A stretch of 41,033 bases of DNA from assembly GCA_945860915.1 (NCBI GenBank), contig CAMARR010000009.1, positions 1-41,033 of the forward strand, in the 5' to 3' direction. Positions within the stretch are counted from its first letter, which is position 1; each line of letters begins with the position of its first letter. Positions 14,937-24,251 of this stretch are shown here, piece after piece. A model generated the notes under the pieces. The model worked only from the letters and a program-made list of their open reading frames with translations. It did no database searches and had not been told where the DNA came from. The DNA is from Candidatus Kuenenia stuttgartensis. Its GTDB lineage: Bacteria; Planctomycetota; GCA-002687715; CAIWVZ01. Made by a program: the position numbers and the translations under genes.

Positions 14937-17087
14937 CTAGCGTCCCTGTGCTGGGTTCGCACCGCCGCCAAGTGCTTCCCGGAGAGCTTGGGTCGCTTCC
15001 CCTGCCGCGCGGGCAAGATTCGGATTGCCTTGAGAGCGCGCAAGTCCTGCCCGGAGTATCTCAATTCCTTGTCGTACGAGCGTGGCGTCCTTCGAGGTAA
15101 CGCACGCCGTACCAATTGTGAGCAACTGTTCCGGCGCAGCATTCATGAGATTCTGCAATGCAGACTTAGCCTCGAACACCAAGGCCTCATTGATTTTGCC
15201 ATCGCGGCGCAGTTTAAGAGCCTGAATACTCCAAGTCGCAGGAGAGTCGGGATACTCCGAGGCCATGCGCGCAGCGAGCGTCGCAAAGCCATCCTTGTCC
15301 CCTTTCATGAGGGCCAATCGTGCCTTGGAATCAAGCAGGTCCGGATTGTTTGGGTTGATTTGCGAAGCAGATTCGAGATCTGCCGCCGCATCGCCAACAA
15401 AAGCCGAGCGAGCCTCGGCGGATGTCTCGAGAGCCATAGCGTAAAGCGACGAGGACGAGCGTGTGCGGTACGCCGAACTGAGTTGGTCACGCCAGGACGT
15501 GGTGTGCCACGGCGCGGCCGATGCACGCATGGTCTTACAGAGATCCACAGCGCGATCAAACGCTGCACGAGCTGAAATCACATCACGCCGAGATTCGATT
15601 TCAATCTTGCCCAAATTCATCGTTGCCTGAAATCGAAGTTCCTCGAGATCTTCGATTGGCACGGCCGTACCCGGAACCATGACGACAGGAGTATCAATCG
15701 CTGCTTTGAAGTGTTCTCTTGCCTCGGCAGGCGACTGGACGAACTTCGCCACTCCAAGATTATAGGCGGCATGGATGCTCGTCGCGGACCTTGCGCGCTC
15801 GGTGGCAAAAAGCGTTGCGTCGTTCCGCCAAACTGCGATCTCGCGCGCAGAGAAGAACGCTGCGACGGCTGTGACTAGGATCGCAAGAAGAACGCCGACT
15901 CCTCCGCCCTCTTGACCGAGCCGACGGTGCGTCCCGAATAGATCAGCAAACAAGGGCAGCGCGATCCACGGCAGCGCGGGAATCAAGAACCGGGACGCCG
16001 TGACGGCGCCAGTCGGAACGAGCAGATTGGACACAGGCAAAAGGAATGCAAGGAATGTAAGGACGCCCCAGAACCAAAGAGGGCGGCCCCGAGATGACAC
16101 GAAGTAGGCGCATCCAAGCGAAAGCCCGACAATCGCAACACCGAGGAATGCTCTCGGGTCTGACCAACCACTTGCCGGTAGGGCGTCCGCATGACCTACG
16201 ACGGCCAATAGGTAATTGACATCAAACAGCATGGGCAGCGTCGATGTCGCGAAGACCGCCATCGCTGACGCCATGCGCGCCGAAGTCGAGAAGCCGGCAT
16301 GGACCGGATCGCCTGCGCCGACCATTCCAAGCACTGACACTCGCAGTGCCAATGCAACGAAAACACCCACGAGAGAGAGTCCTATTGCCCGAGCAACAGT
16401 TGCTCGAAGATTTGATGCCTCACTAGGCATGAGCACCGCGACAGCGCAGGCGGCGGCAGGCAATGCGACCGCGCTCTCTTTCGATAGCACGGCGCAAGCC
16501 GAGGCCACAACGATCCCCACCGAGGCCTTCCACCCGACCCCCACGGCGAGTATCCACAACGCGATGGATTCGAATGCGACGGCGAGCAAATCTGCGGCAC
16601 CCACAGGGCTGCCGATCGCTTCGGCGGCAACAGGATGCAAGCAGGACACGAGCGCGATGAAGGCCGCTGCAGTCTCACCTCGAGGACGCCCCTCGAGGAT
16701 GCGTCGAAACAACAAGAACCGCATGACCGCAGTGAATGCTTGGAGAAGCACGCTGCCGAGCAGAATCGTCGAAGCCGCGCCTCCTCCCACCTTCAGGAGA
16801 GTTGCGAGCCAAAGCCCAGCTAATGGCCGATAGAGACCACCGGGCTGCCCAGCCGAGGCCCACCAGTCGCCGGTAAAGATGGTCTTCACGTCGAAGGTTT
16901 GGAGACTCGGGTTTTCCCGAACTAGCGGGACTGAGTCGAGTGTGTAGGTTCCGCCGCGAGCACCACCCCAGATGGCGATCACCACAAGAACAATTGCGAT
17001 CGACCAACCACGGGCGCTCGCTACGGACGCGGGCCCCGAAACAGGTGTCGGTGATGTGGAGTTCGAGCGACCGGAAACTGAAGTCAC
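14937..17087 (-). CDS. TMTC-like polytopic membrane protein with TPRs
   Basis: From the GTG at 17087 the protein has 716 residues. A short Ser/Pro/Thr-rich head precedes about 10-11 membrane segments (to ~430), then a soluble helical region with TPR-like repeats ('AAYNLGVAKFV', 'ATMNLGKIEIESRRDVISAR', 'LDSKARLALMKGDKDG'). Motifs of the GT-C/TMTC protein O-mannosyltransferase-like group are visible: an acidic 'TLDSVPLV' in the first loop, 'YRPLAGLW' (~86-93) and 'HPVAAEAIGSPVGAADLLA' (~151-169). This suggests a lipid-sugar-dependent glycosyltransferase of the inner membrane, but the activity is unproved. The GTG overlaps the stop of the small secreted protein gene as GTGA. An ATG 32 codons upstream would lie inside that gene and is rejected. 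Confidence 0.8.
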   Translation of the reverse strand: MTSVSGRSNSTSPTPVSGPASVASARGWSIAIVLVVIAIWGGARGGTYTLDSVPLVRENPSLQTFDVKTIFTGDWWASAGQPGGLYRPLAGLWLATLLKVGGGAASTILLGSVLLQAFTAVMRFLLFRRILEGRPRGETAAAFIALVSCLHPVAAEAIGSPVGAADLLAVAFESIALWILAVGVGWKASVGIVVASACAVLSKESAVALPAAACAVAVLMPSEASNLRATVARAIGLSLVGVFVALALRVSVLGMVGAGDPVHAGFSTSARMASAMAVFATSTLPMLFDVNYLLAVVGHADALPASGWSDPRAFLGVAIVGLSLGCAYFVSSRGRPLWFWGVLTFLAFLLPVSNLLVPTGAVTASRFLIPALPWIALPLFADLFGTHRRLGQEGGGVGVLLAILVTAVAAFFSAREIAVWRNDATLFATERARSATSIHAAYNLGVAKFVQSPAEAREHFKAAIDTPVVMVPGTAVPIEDLEELRFQATMNLGKIEIESRRDVISARAAFDRAVDLCKTMRASAAPWHTTSWRDQLSSAYRTRSSSSLYAMALETSAEARSAFVGDAAADLESASQINPNNPDLLDSKARLALMKGDKDGFATLAARMASEYPDSPATWSIQALKLRRDGKINEALVFEAKSALQNLMNAAPEQLLTIGTACVTSKDATLVRQGIEILRAGLARSQGNPNLARAAGEATQALREALGGGANPAQGR

Positions 17088-17434
17088 GTCACTCTGATCG
17101 TCTTGGTCACGACGTCCCCATTTGAGTCCGTCGCGGTCACGCTGATGTCTTGACCGGCGGTCCCCGGCGGAACCACGAAGCAAAGTATGGTTCCGTGTTC
17201 AGTTTGCCGAGGGACCACTTTGATGTCCCGATCACCTTGTTCGACCTTCACCGCGGGATTGCCGGACGTACTCGTCACGGTGACGCAAACTGTTGTCCCC
17301 GCACCTGCTGTAGACGGCCCTGAAATAGCGATCGAAAGATCCGTCTCCCTCGCTTGGACTGGCACCGCAAAGATCCCCGCCAAGAAGGCGAGGATAAAGC
17401 AGAAAAGTGCGGTACGTCGATTGAAGAGATTCAA
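17084..17434 (-). CDS. Small secreted Ig-like protein
   Basis: The 116-residue protein has a signal peptide (hydrophobic 9-24, cut likely after 'VQA'). One beta-sandwich-like domain follows, with alternating strands 'LSIAISGPSTAGAGTTVCVTVTS', 'ILCFVVPPGT' and 'DISVTATDSNG', read here as separate strands. The pattern resembles bacterial Ig-like (Big/PKD) domains. Two cysteines ('TVCVTV' and 'TILCFVV') lie about 32 residues apart and could form a disulfide. The mature protein is rich in T, S and V. It is coupled by GTGA to the TMTC-like gene, so it may be a partner or substrate of that membrane protein. I recognise no named family. Confidence 0.7.
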   Translation of the reverse strand: MNLFNRRTALFCFILAFLAGIFAVPVQARETDLSIAISGPSTAGAGTTVCVTVTSTSGNPAVKVEQGDRDIKVVPRQTEHGTILCFVVPPGTAGQDISVTATDSNGDVVTKTIRVT

Positions 17435-17475
17435 GGGATGATACGTCTCGTCATGTGGATGGGCGTGACGAGGGC

Positions 17476-17506
17476 ATCATATCAGAATCCGCCCCCGTCA
17501 AGTCAA
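17476..17506 (-). promoter_or_regulatory. Possible sigma-70-type promoter
   Basis: On the minus strand, TTGACT (17506-17501) and TATGAT (17481-17476) are each one base from the -35 and -10 consensus, with a 19-base spacer (slightly long). It lies 42 bases upstream of the small secreted Ig-like gene and downstream of the clpB stop, the right place for a separate promoter for the secreted/TMTC-like pair. Confidence 0.42.
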
Positions 17507-17523
17507 GGAAACCCGCCCGGAGG

Positions 17524-20133
17524 TCATCGGCATTTCACCCCTATTTCATTGTGCGAAGACCGCTTACGGAATGCGAGGTCTCGGCCTTGGGCCTCCACAA
17601 CGACCGTGTCGCCCTCCGAAAAGGTCCCTTCAAGCATCGAGCGCGCGATGGGGTCAACCACCCGCTTCTTGAGCACCCGCTTTAAGGGTCTGGCTCCCAT
17701 CACCGGGTCAAAGCCCTCCTCAGAGAGAAGTGCGATTGCCGGCTCGCTAACTTCGATTCCGATCCCAAGCGACGACAATCGGTCGCGAATCGGACCGATT
17801 TGGATGGTGAGAATCCGCGACATATCCGAACGCTTGAGGGAGTGGAACAGAATGACCTCGTCGAGACGGTTCATGAACTCAGGGGGGAAGTGCGCCTTCA
17901 CATCGCCCATCACCGCCGCCCGAATACTCGCGTCATCTGGATCCCCTTGAGCGAGGTACCGGCTTCCAAGATTCGACGTCAAGATAATCACTGAATTCCG
18001 GAAGTTGACGGTGCGGCCTTGGCTATCCGTAAGTCGACCGTCGTCGAGGACCTGAAGCAACGCGTGGAATACATCAGGATGTGCCTTCTCCACTTCGTCA
18101 AACAGGATTACCGAGAATGGCTTGCGGCGCACCGCCTCTGTGAGTTGCCCCCCCTCCTCGTGGCCGACATATCCCGGAGGAGCCCCGATCAACCGCGCGA
18201 CGGAGTGTTTCTCCATGTACTCCGACATGTCGATTCGGATCATCGACGATGCGTCGTCGAACAGGAGCCATGCCAAACTTCTGGCTAACTCGGTCTTACC
18301 CACGCCGGTTGGTCCTAGGAAGAGGAAGCTCCCGACCGGGCGCGTCGGATCTGACAGCCCTGCACGGTGTCGACGCACGGCGTCCGCAACCGCCTCCACC
18401 GCTTCTTCCTGACCGACAACACGCTCGCGCAGACGGTCCTCAATTCCAAGCAGCTTCTCCCGCTCGCCTTCCAGCAACCGCGACACGGGAATCCCTGTGG
18501 CAGCGCCGACAACTTCGGCGATGGCATCCTCTCCAATCTCCTCTCGAAGTAGCGCGCCATTCCCTTGGACCTGCGTCAGCGTGGCTCGCTCGGTTTCAAG
18601 TTCCTTTTCGAGCGTGGGGATCCTGCCGAATCGAGTCTCTGCAGCGCGGTCGAACTTGCCTTCGCGCTGGAATCGCTCCGAGTCCCGCTTGGCGACCTCG
18701 ATCGCTTCTCTGGTCTTCGAGATCGATGTAAGGAGGTCCTTCTCCCGCTGCCAACGAGCTCGCAGCCCCGCCGCCTTCTCCTTCACCTCGGCGAGTTCGC
18801 GTTCTGTTTCGGGCAGTTGTTCGACGCTCTTGCGATCAGTCTCCTTCGAGAGCGCTTCGCGCTCCACCTCGAGACGCCCCATCGCACGATCGAGCGCGTC
18901 AAGTTCGCTAGGCTTCGAGTCAATCTCGATGCGCAGCCGCGATAGGGCCTCGTCCACGAGATCAATCGCCTTGTCGGGGAGTCGGCGGTCGGTGATGTAG
19001 CGATGCGAGAGCCGCGCTGCTGCTACCAGCGCCGCGTCGCGAATTCTGACGCCGTGGTGAGCCTCATAGGCTTCCTTCAATCCACGCAAGATTGCGACGG
19101 TCTCGTCGACGCTCGGTTCATCCACCATCACCTTCTGGAACCGACGTTCGAGCGCCGCGTCTTTCTCGACATGGAGTCTGTATTCGTTGAGGGTCGTCGC
19201 ACCGATGCAGCGCAATTCCCCTCGCGCAAGCGCCGGCTTCATCATGTTGGCGGCGTCCTGCGATCCTTCGGACTTGCCGGCACCGACGACCGTATGAATC
19301 TCGTCGATGAAGAGGATGATCCCGCCCTCGGACTTGGTGACTTCCTTGAGGACCGCTTTCAGGCGCTCTTCAAATTCGCCTCGGTATTTCGTTCCCGCAA
19401 TTAACGCACCCATGTCAAGCGACAGAACCCGCGTGTCTCGCAGACTCTCTGGAACATCTCCTGCGACGATGCGTGATGCCAAGCCTTCCACGATGGCTGT
19501 CTTGCCGACGCCAGGCTCCCCTACGAGCACGGGGTTATTCTTCGTTCGGCGTGTGAGCACCTGCATGACGCGTCGCACTTCCGCATCGCGGCCAATGACT
19601 GGATCCAGCTTCCCGCGGCGGGCTGCCTCGGTGAGATCTCGGCAGTACTTCTCCAACGCCACGGCGCGATCCTCGGCCGTGTCGGAATCGATCTTGTCGT
19701 CACCATGGACAGCCTTGACCGCTGCCTCGGCCTTGGTTGCTTCGAGTCCGACGCGCTTTAAGTACTCGGAAACTGGTCCGCCTTTGCCAGCTGCGAGTGC
19801 GAGCAGCACGTGCTCCGTTGCAGTGAATCCATCGCCTCGCTTCGCCGCGCTCGCATCAGCGGCATCCATCAGGGCTGTGAAATCTCGCCCCATTGCCACC
19901 TGAGTGCCGGCGGCCTTCGGAGCCTTCGTGATTTCCCGCTCGACGAACGCGAGAAGTCCACTCGAGTCGGTTCCGGCGCGAGAGAGCAGATCGACTAGAG
20001 TCGAACCTTCAACGCCCAGCAGTTCCTTTACCAAATGAGCGGACGTGATTTCTGGATTGCCTGCCTTGCGAGCAGCTTCAGCAGCCGCAACAACTGACTC
20101 ACGCAACTTGACGGTCATGCGATCAAGATTCAT
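17524..20133 (-). CDS. clpB: ATP-dependent chaperone ClpB
   Basis: The protein has 869 residues from the ATG at 20133. It is the Hsp100 disaggregase that, with DnaK, threads proteins out of aggregates in the cytoplasm. The order is the standard one: N-domain repeats ('[22 protein letters not shown]'-type helices), AAA+ domain 1 with Walker A 'GEPGVGKT', a complete M-domain coiled coil (~400-530), AAA+ domain 2 with 'GPTGVGKT' and Walker B '[10 protein letters not shown]', and a C-terminal domain. The pore loop '[10 protein letters not shown]' is present. Length matches the family (about 860). I chose 20133 over an in-frame codon 68 upstream because GGAG lies six bases before it and the N-domain starts there. 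It lies downstream of a terminated DksA-type gene. I saw no CIRCE or clear sigma-32 site upstream. Confidence 0.97.
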   Translation of the reverse strand: MNLDRMTVKLRESVVAAAEAARKAGNPEITSAHLVKELLGVEGSTLVDLLSRAGTDSSGLLAFVEREITKAPKAAGTQVAMGRDFTALMDAADASAAKRGDGFTATEHVLLALAAGKGGPVSEYLKRVGLEATKAEAAVKAVHGDDKIDSDTAEDRAVALEKYCRDLTEAARRGKLDPVIGRDAEVRRVMQVLTRRTKNNPVLVGEPGVGKTAIVEGLASRIVAGDVPESLRDTRVLSLDMGALIAGTKYRGEFEERLKAVLKEVTKSEGGIILFIDEIHTVVGAGKSEGSQDAANMMKPALARGELRCIGATTLNEYRLHVEKDAALERRFQKVMVDEPSVDETVAILRGLKEAYEAHHGVRIRDAALVAAARLSHRYITDRRLPDKAIDLVDEALSRLRIEIDSKPSELDALDRAMGRLEVEREALSKETDRKSVEQLPETERELAEVKEKAAGLRARWQREKDLLTSISKTREAIEVAKRDSERFQREGKFDRAAETRFGRIPTLEKELETERATLTQVQGNGALLREEIGEDAIAEVVGAATGIPVSRLLEGEREKLLGIEDRLRERVVGQEEAVEAVADAVRRHRAGLSDPTRPVGSFLFLGPTGVGKTELARSLAWLLFDDASSMIRIDMSEYMEKHSVARLIGAPPGYVGHEEGGQLTEAVRRKPFSVILFDEVEKAHPDVFHALLQVLDDGRLTDSQGRTVNFRNSVIILTSNLGSRYLAQGDPDDASIRAAVMGDVKAHFPPEFMNRLDEVILFHSLKRSDMSRILTIQIGPIRDRLSSLGIGIEVSEPAIALLSEEGFDPVMGARPLKRVLKKRVVDPIARSMLEGTFSEGDTVVVEAQGRDLAFRKRSSHNEIGVKCR

Positions 20134-20313
20134 GGCGATCTCCGACGTCTTCGACGAGACGCGTCGATCTCTCAACGCAAAGATCGGGCCATGGTGCCGT
20201 TCGGGCTCTTGATCGCGCAAAACCGCCAGTCCTGCAGCGCAGCTCCTGACATCGCGCCATCCTGTCAGGTGAGATGAGAATGAGGATCGCCCGCGTGCGG
20301 CTAGATGCGCCCA
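20134..20313 (-). promoter_or_regulatory. clpB upstream region, no heat-shock element seen
   Basis: The 180 bases between the DksA-type terminator and the clpB start must hold the clpB promoter. I found no CIRCE element (TTAGCACTC-N9-GAGTGCTAA), no HAIR/HspR site and no convincing sigma-32 pair. A weak inverted repeat, GATCT ... AGATC, lies about 50 bases before the start. Regulation cannot be read from the sequence. Confidence 0.3.
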
Positions 20314-20350
20314 CAAAAAAGACCCTGCACCCATCAAAGGGAACAGGGCC
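20314..20350 (-). terminator. Rho-independent terminator of DksA-type gene
   Basis: On the minus strand CCCTGTTCCC pairs with GGGTGCAGGG around a six-base loop (one mismatch, one G-T pair), followed by TCTTTTTTG. It begins about 20 bases after the DksA-type stop and is the clearest intrinsic terminator in the window. Confidence 0.8.
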
Positions 20351-20369
20351 GTTCAGGTTTGGCTTTGCC

Positions 20370-20783
20370 TTACTCGGTGATCGTGAAGTCCTCGCGATTG
20401 TCGTCAAGCAATCCGAGCTCCTCCAAACGCTCTTGGCATGTGATGCAGTACTTCGCGTTGGGGATGTACTGCAGGCGTGGCATGGCGATTAGGTTGCCGC
20501 ATTCTTCGCATGCGCCATAGGTGCCGGCGTCGATCTTTGCGAGGGCCTCGTCGATTCCGTGAAGCTCTTTGGCTTCGCGCGCGGCGGCATCAACTAGGAT
20601 GTCCCGGTCGAGCGAAGCTGCAGCACGGTCGGCGGAGTCGCCCGAAGCTTCATCGATTGACTCTTCCGCATTTCCAAGACTCTCCAAGCTGAGCCGTTGA
20701 ATCTCGTGACGACGGTCGAGCAACGCCAACTTCAACTTCTCGAGTTGAGCGGTAGTAAGGGTCTTCTTCTTAGGTGTGGCCAA
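20370..20783 (-). CDS. DksA/TraR-family zinc-finger protein
   Basis: From the TTG at 20783 the protein has 137 residues. The N-terminal ~85 are a helical hairpin ('LEKLKLALLDRRHEIQRLS', then an acidic turn with 'GDSADRAAASLDRD'). A C4 zinc finger follows: C92-x2-C95 and C113-x2-C116, in 'CEECG' and 'CITC'. DksA/TraR proteins bind the RNA polymerase secondary channel and adjust transcription with ppGpp. The acidic 'D..D.A' at the hairpin tip is present. I chose this TTG because AAGGA lies seven bases upstream. A TTG seven codons earlier lacks such a site. A terminator follows. Whether it is true DksA or a shorter TraR-like paralogue is unclear. Confidence 0.9.
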   Translation of the reverse strand: MATPKKKTLTTAQLEKLKLALLDRRHEIQRLSLESLGNAEESIDEASGDSADRAAASLDRDILVDAAAREAKELHGIDEALAKIDAGTYGACEECGNLIAMPRLQYIPNAKYCITCQERLEELGLLDDNREDFTITE

Positions 20784-20847
20784 GGCGATTCCTTTCAGGG
20801 CCAAGGGGAGCGACGGCGCCCAAACACAGCGCCTCTCACGGGCGGGA

Positions 20848-20875
20848 AGGTTAGTCGAGCGGCGTCAAAAGGCAA
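20848..20875 (-). promoter_or_regulatory. Possible promoter of DksA-type gene
   Basis: On the minus strand TTGCCT (20875-20870) and TAACCT (20853-20848) with a 16-base spacer lie about 65 bases before the TTG start, in the 166-base gap after the NUDIX gene. Each box differs from consensus at two positions, so this is a weak call. Confidence 0.3.
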
Positions 20876-20949
20876 GTGTCAGGCGCATTTTTTTCATGCC
20901 AAAACGGGATTTGGTGGTAGCGACCATCGCCCAAGGGGCCCTCAAATCC

Positions 20950-21492
20950 TCATCTAATCGCTCGAGAATGAAGAAACCACCGCAAAAGGGCGACCTGTGC
21001 AAAACCGTCTTCGATCACCCCCGCCGTCAACATCTCGATGAGACGTGCGGCCGGAACTCGAACTGTTTCGAGGTTCTCGAGCGCCTCGGGACGGGCGGGC
21101 CCCGGAATCAAGCCCGTCGCGGCAAAGATGTACCCCACATGATCCGAGATCCCCGCTAGAGGGAAGAACTCGCCGAGGGGCTCTAGTCTCGCCGCCCGGT
21201 ACCCGGTTTCTTCCTCAAGTTCGCGGGCGACAGCCTCTTCGATCGGCTCCCCCGGCATGGCACGACCCGCCGGCACCTCGAGAAGGACCTTTCCGACGCA
21301 GTGCCTCCACTGCCTGACCATGACGATTGCACCATCATCTAGGACCGGCACGACGACCGCGGCACGTGGCAGTTCAACGCAATAGTGCACGCCTTCAACC
21401 CCTGCCTGACGTATCTGATCTTCGCGGACGTCGACGAATCGAGTCTCGAGGACTCGACGCGAGCCGGTGATTTCATAAGGGCTTAGTGACAC
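20950..21492 (-). CDS. NUDIX hydrolase, ADP-ribose pyrophosphatase type
   Basis: The 180-residue protein has a full Nudix box at residues 76-98 (G-x5-E-x7-REL-x-EETGY), which binds Mg2+ and splits a nucleoside diphosphate linked to another moiety. The upstream 'AIVMVRQWRHCVGKVLLEVPAGR' pattern (read as 'VRQWRH' plus 'LEVPAG') is typical of ADP-ribose/ADP-sugar pyrophosphatases such as NudF. The start is GTG at 21492, with AAGGAG seven bases upstream. That Shine-Dalgarno sequence overlaps the stop codon of the upstream 115-residue protein gene, so the two genes are coupled. It is cytoplasmic and likely clears ADP-ribose or nucleotide sugars. The exact substrate cannot be read from the sequence. 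Confidence 0.93.
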   Translation of the reverse strand: MSLSPYEITGSRRVLETRFVDVREDQIRQAGVEGVHYCVELPRAAVVVPVLDDGAIVMVRQWRHCVGKVLLEVPAGRAMPGEPIEEAVARELEEETGYRAARLEPLGEFFPLAGISDHVGYIFAATGLIPGPARPEALENLETVRVPAARLIEMLTAGVIEDGFAQVALLRWFLHSRAIR

Positions 21493-21503
21493 TCGATAGC
21501 TCC

Positions 21504-21851
21504 TTACTTGAGGGCTCGCAGCTGCTCAAGAACGGCATTCGCGACGTCCGCAGCCGCCTGGGCGGATGAAGTCGAAATCACCGCATGGGCCTCTAACCCC
21601 TGTTCCATGGCCTCAAGCACCACGCGGTAGGTGTCGGTGCCAACCGTGACCACCACGTGTCCCGCGCCACCCAACTTGGACTCGAAGGTCCAGGTGGAAC
21701 TCACTCCTCCGGGGCATGCCACGGTCCGTAGGGTCCAAGTCCCTTTCATGGCCCCTTGAAGCACTTGAAGAACCGGCGGCGGAATGGGCTGATTCAGGTG
21801 AGTGACGACGGATGCGCGAGTGGCCAATGAAACTGAATGCGAATCAGACAT
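21504..21851 (-). CDS. Unknown 115-residue protein
   Basis: I do not recognise this protein. It has no signal peptide. The middle looks like four or five beta strands ('GTWTLRTVAC', 'SSTWTFESKL', 'GHVVVTVGTDTYRVVLEAM'), and the end is a helix ('AQAAADVANAVLEQLRAL'), giving a compact alpha-beta fold. The stop TAA overlaps the Shine-Dalgarno sequence of the NUDIX gene 11 bases downstream, so it is the first gene of a two-gene operon. It diverges from the HEAT-VWA gene with 48 bases between the starts. Codon use fits the neighbours and the frame is clean, so I think it is real. Confidence 0.65.
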   Translation of the reverse strand: MSDSHSVSLATRASVVTHLNQPIPPPVLQVLQGAMKGTWTLRTVACPGGVSSTWTFESKLGGAGHVVVTVGTDTYRVVLEAMEQGLEAHAVISTSSAQAAADVANAVLEQLRALK

Positions 21852-21899
21852 GCCGAGAGTCTAGCGAAACCGGAGCGCAAGGGCGGATATCATTCGTAC

Positions 21900-23747
21900 A
21901 TGGTCCGGACTCCGCGCATTCTCCTTGCGACCTTCCTTCTCGCGTTCTCAGTCGCCTCACAGGGCCTACCGGTTGCGGCATGGGCCGACGGGAGCACGAC
22001 TGACTTCCTAGTCCTCGAAGGCTCGTCGTCCTGGGTGACAACGCCCGACCGCGTGAAGACCGGTGTCGCTGCTCCTCGCGTTGCTCCCGGAGACTCGGAC
22101 TTTTTCGGGATCACCTACGGAGAGTTCGCGACACTCGGCGCTGCAAGCGTCCTTATTGAGGCGTTTCTCGAAGGCGACGAGCCTGCGCGTTACCGCGTGC
22201 GAGTCGACGACGTCAATTCCGGACGTGCGGGAAAGGACGCATTCATCTTCAATGTTGACCTCACTCCAGGTTGGAACATAGTCAAAGTACCGTTGAAAGA
22301 CACGAAGTCTGGAGATGGTCGTGCAATGGACTTCGCGACAGCCGTCCGGAAGATCCAGATTTCGAAGCGTAAGGAACAGGGTGACGTTGCGCTCACCTGC
22401 GATGGTGTGCGACTCGAGGGCGCGACGGCAGCTGCTCGTGGGGCCTTCACCAAGGCCCTCACCGAGGAGAAGGATGGGGCCAAGAGGGCTCGCTTTCTAC
22501 GTGAGAACCTCGCACTGCTGTCGGAACAGGATCGGGTCTCGGTCATTCTCGATGTACTCAAGTCCGATCGACACCCTCGGGCGCGCCGCGCTGCAAGAGA
22601 GTCGCTCTCGACTTGTGGGACCGATGAATCGGCGGCGGCCGTCGCACACTCCATCAAGGGAACGGTGCTGCCGGACCGTCCTGAACTCGTGGCAGGGCTA
22701 GGCTCAATGCCGAGTCGCTCTGCGCGTTTGAAAGCCGAGCAAATTGCGGCCGATCCCAAGGCCGACTCGACGGAACGGACTGCGGCAATTTCTGGGCTGA
22801 CTTGTTTGGCGGTAACACCATCCAAGACGGTTCAAGATTCAGTCAAGTCAGTTGGCGGCTGGCAACCCAAAGCGGCCCTCGTGCGCGCCTTGCTCACTGC
22901 GGGACTCGACCGAGGTGCAGATGGGCTCATTGCACTCCTTGACGGCGAAACTTCGACTCGGATCCTAAGCGACTGTTCCGAGGCGCTCGCATTCCTCGGG
23001 GGAACCGACCTAGGGACCGATGCCGCGGCCTGGAAACGGTGGTGGGATGCAAACCGCGACAAGCGGGGTCCTCGAAAGCCAGCGACAACCCGTTATGGAG
23101 TCGGTCGGTTCTACGGGATTTCGATTCCACCGGGCAAAATCGCCTTCGTCATCGATACCTCGGGTTCGATGCGTGAGCCCGTCGTAGGTGGTCCTGCAGC
23201 AAAGTGGATCGCCGAGGCCCCACACCTCAAAGGCAAGGCGATCAAGTCGCGTCTTGATCTCGCGATCGAAGAGCTCACACATGCCCTCGCAACGCTTTCC
23301 AGAGCATCGACCGTTGGCGTCATCGCGTACTCCGAGGCGGCGCAGTGGGTTTCGAAGGGCTTCGAGCCTCTAGACCCTGCCCTCCGCGACAAACTGATGT
23401 CAAAGGTCCGTGCATTGAATGCTGCGCGAAAGACCAACATCTTTGACGGACTTTGGCTCGCATTCCACCCGAACAAGAAACTCGCACAGGCCGATTCTGT
23501 GGATGGACCTGACACGATCTTTTTGCTGTCCGATGGGAACCCTTCGGTCGGTAAAATCGAGGATATTCAGGAACTCCGGGACGAAGTCCTCGCTTGGAAT
23601 CTTGGAAGGTCGATCAAGATTCACTGCGTCAACGTGGGAGACGCCGATGCTCGTCTTCTGAAGGCCCTCGCGTCCTCGTCCGGTGGCACGTACCTTGACC
23701 TCAAGTCGGACCGGGCTACGCCCCCCGATGAGGAGCAAAAGAAGTGA
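21900..23747 (+). CDS. Secreted HEAT-repeat and VWA protein
   Basis: From the ATG at 21900 the protein has 615 residues with a signal peptide (cut near 'AWA'). Residues ~30-185 look like a jelly-roll, CBM-like domain ('FIFNVDLTPGWNIVKVPL', 'KIQISKRKEQGDVALTCDGVRL'). HEAT-like helices follow (~190-380: 'ARRAARESLSTCG', 'TAAISGLTCLAV'). A VWA domain spans ~410-600 with an intact MIDAS, D419 in 'DTSGSM', plus 'AARKTNIFDGL' and 'FLLSDGNPSVG'. VWA domains bind ligands through a metal ion. An upstream in-frame ATG (21837) would overlap the divergent gene and precede the signal peptide, so it is rejected. The stop overlaps the GNAT gene start as GTGA. It is probably periplasmic or cell-surface; its ligand is unknown. 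Confidence 0.87.
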   Translation: MVRTPRILLATFLLAFSVASQGLPVAAWADGSTTDFLVLEGSSSWVTTPDRVKTGVAAPRVAPGDSDFFGITYGEFATLGAASVLIEAFLEGDEPARYRVRVDDVNSGRAGKDAFIFNVDLTPGWNIVKVPLKDTKSGDGRAMDFATAVRKIQISKRKEQGDVALTCDGVRLEGATAAARGAFTKALTEEKDGAKRARFLRENLALLSEQDRVSVILDVLKSDRHPRARRAARESLSTCGTDESAAAVAHSIKGTVLPDRPELVAGLGSMPSRSARLKAEQIAADPKADSTERTAAISGLTCLAVTPSKTVQDSVKSVGGWQPKAALVRALLTAGLDRGADGLIALLDGETSTRILSDCSEALAFLGGTDLGTDAAAWKRWWDANRDKRGPRKPATTRYGVGRFYGISIPPGKIAFVIDTSGSMREPVVGGPAAKWIAEAPHLKGKAIKSRLDLAIEELTHALATLSRASTVGVIAYSEAAQWVSKGFEPLDPALRDKLMSKVRALNAARKTNIFDGLWLAFHPNKKLAQADSVDGPDTIFLLSDGNPSVGKIEDIQELRDEVLAWNLGRSIKIHCVNVGDADARLLKALASSSGGTYLDLKSDRATPPDEEQKK

Positions 23748-24235
23748 GCGACTTGATCATTCGACCCGCGACCCTCGAGGATACCGGACTCTTCCTTCGC
23801 CTCGTCGAGGAACTCGCTGTGTACGAGCGGATGGCTCCACCGAATGCCGAGGCAAAAGCAAGGCTCATCGAGGACCTCTTTGGCCCAAAGCCGTTCTATC
23901 AATTGATCCTCGCGATCAAGGCTGGTCGCCCAGTCGGTTATGCCGCGTACTTCTATACGTACTCAACCTTCGTTGGCCGGCGCACGCTGTATCTCGAAGA
24001 CCTTTTTGTGCTTCCGGAAGCGCGCGGCGACGGCGCAGGGCATCGACTTCTTGTCACCATCGCTCGCGTGGCGCTCGCAGAAGGCTGCGGCCGACTAGAC
24101 CTCATCGTGCTCAGGTGGAACGAACTCGCCCACAAGTTCTATGAGAAGCACGGGGTCAAGCGGATGGAAGAATGGGCGCTCTACCGACTGGCGGGCGAAG
24201 AGATCGCCAAGGTCGCCGCCATGCCGGATGCCTGA
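23744..24235 (+). CDS. GNAT acetyltransferase, SSAT-like
   Basis: The 163-residue protein starts with GTG, overlapping the VWA gene stop as GTGA. GNAT motifs are clear: N-terminal 'IIRPATLEDTGLFLRLVEEL', motif A 'LEDLFVLPEARGDGAGHRLL' with the acetyl-CoA pyrophosphate loop R-G-D-G-A-G, and motif B 'RWNELAHKFYEKHG'. The 'VLRWN..A..FY...G' end resembles the spermidine/spermine or thialysine N-acetyltransferase group. It transfers acetyl from acetyl-CoA to an amine in the cytoplasm. The exact acceptor is not readable. It is the last protein gene before the tRNA, 16 bases upstream of it. Confidence 0.9.
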   Translation: MSDLIIRPATLEDTGLFLRLVEELAVYERMAPPNAEAKARLIEDLFGPKPFYQLILAIKAGRPVGYAAYFYTYSTFVGRRTLYLEDLFVLPEARGDGAGHRLLVTIARVALAEGCGRLDLIVLRWNELAHKFYEKHGVKRMEEWALYRLAGEEIAKVAAMPDA

Positions 24236-24251
24236 CGCATTTCAAACACAC

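Noticed and set aside
20123..20407. 94-residue minus-strand frame between clpB and the DksA-type gene
   Set aside because: It runs through the terminator and into both neighbours, with no recognisable domain.
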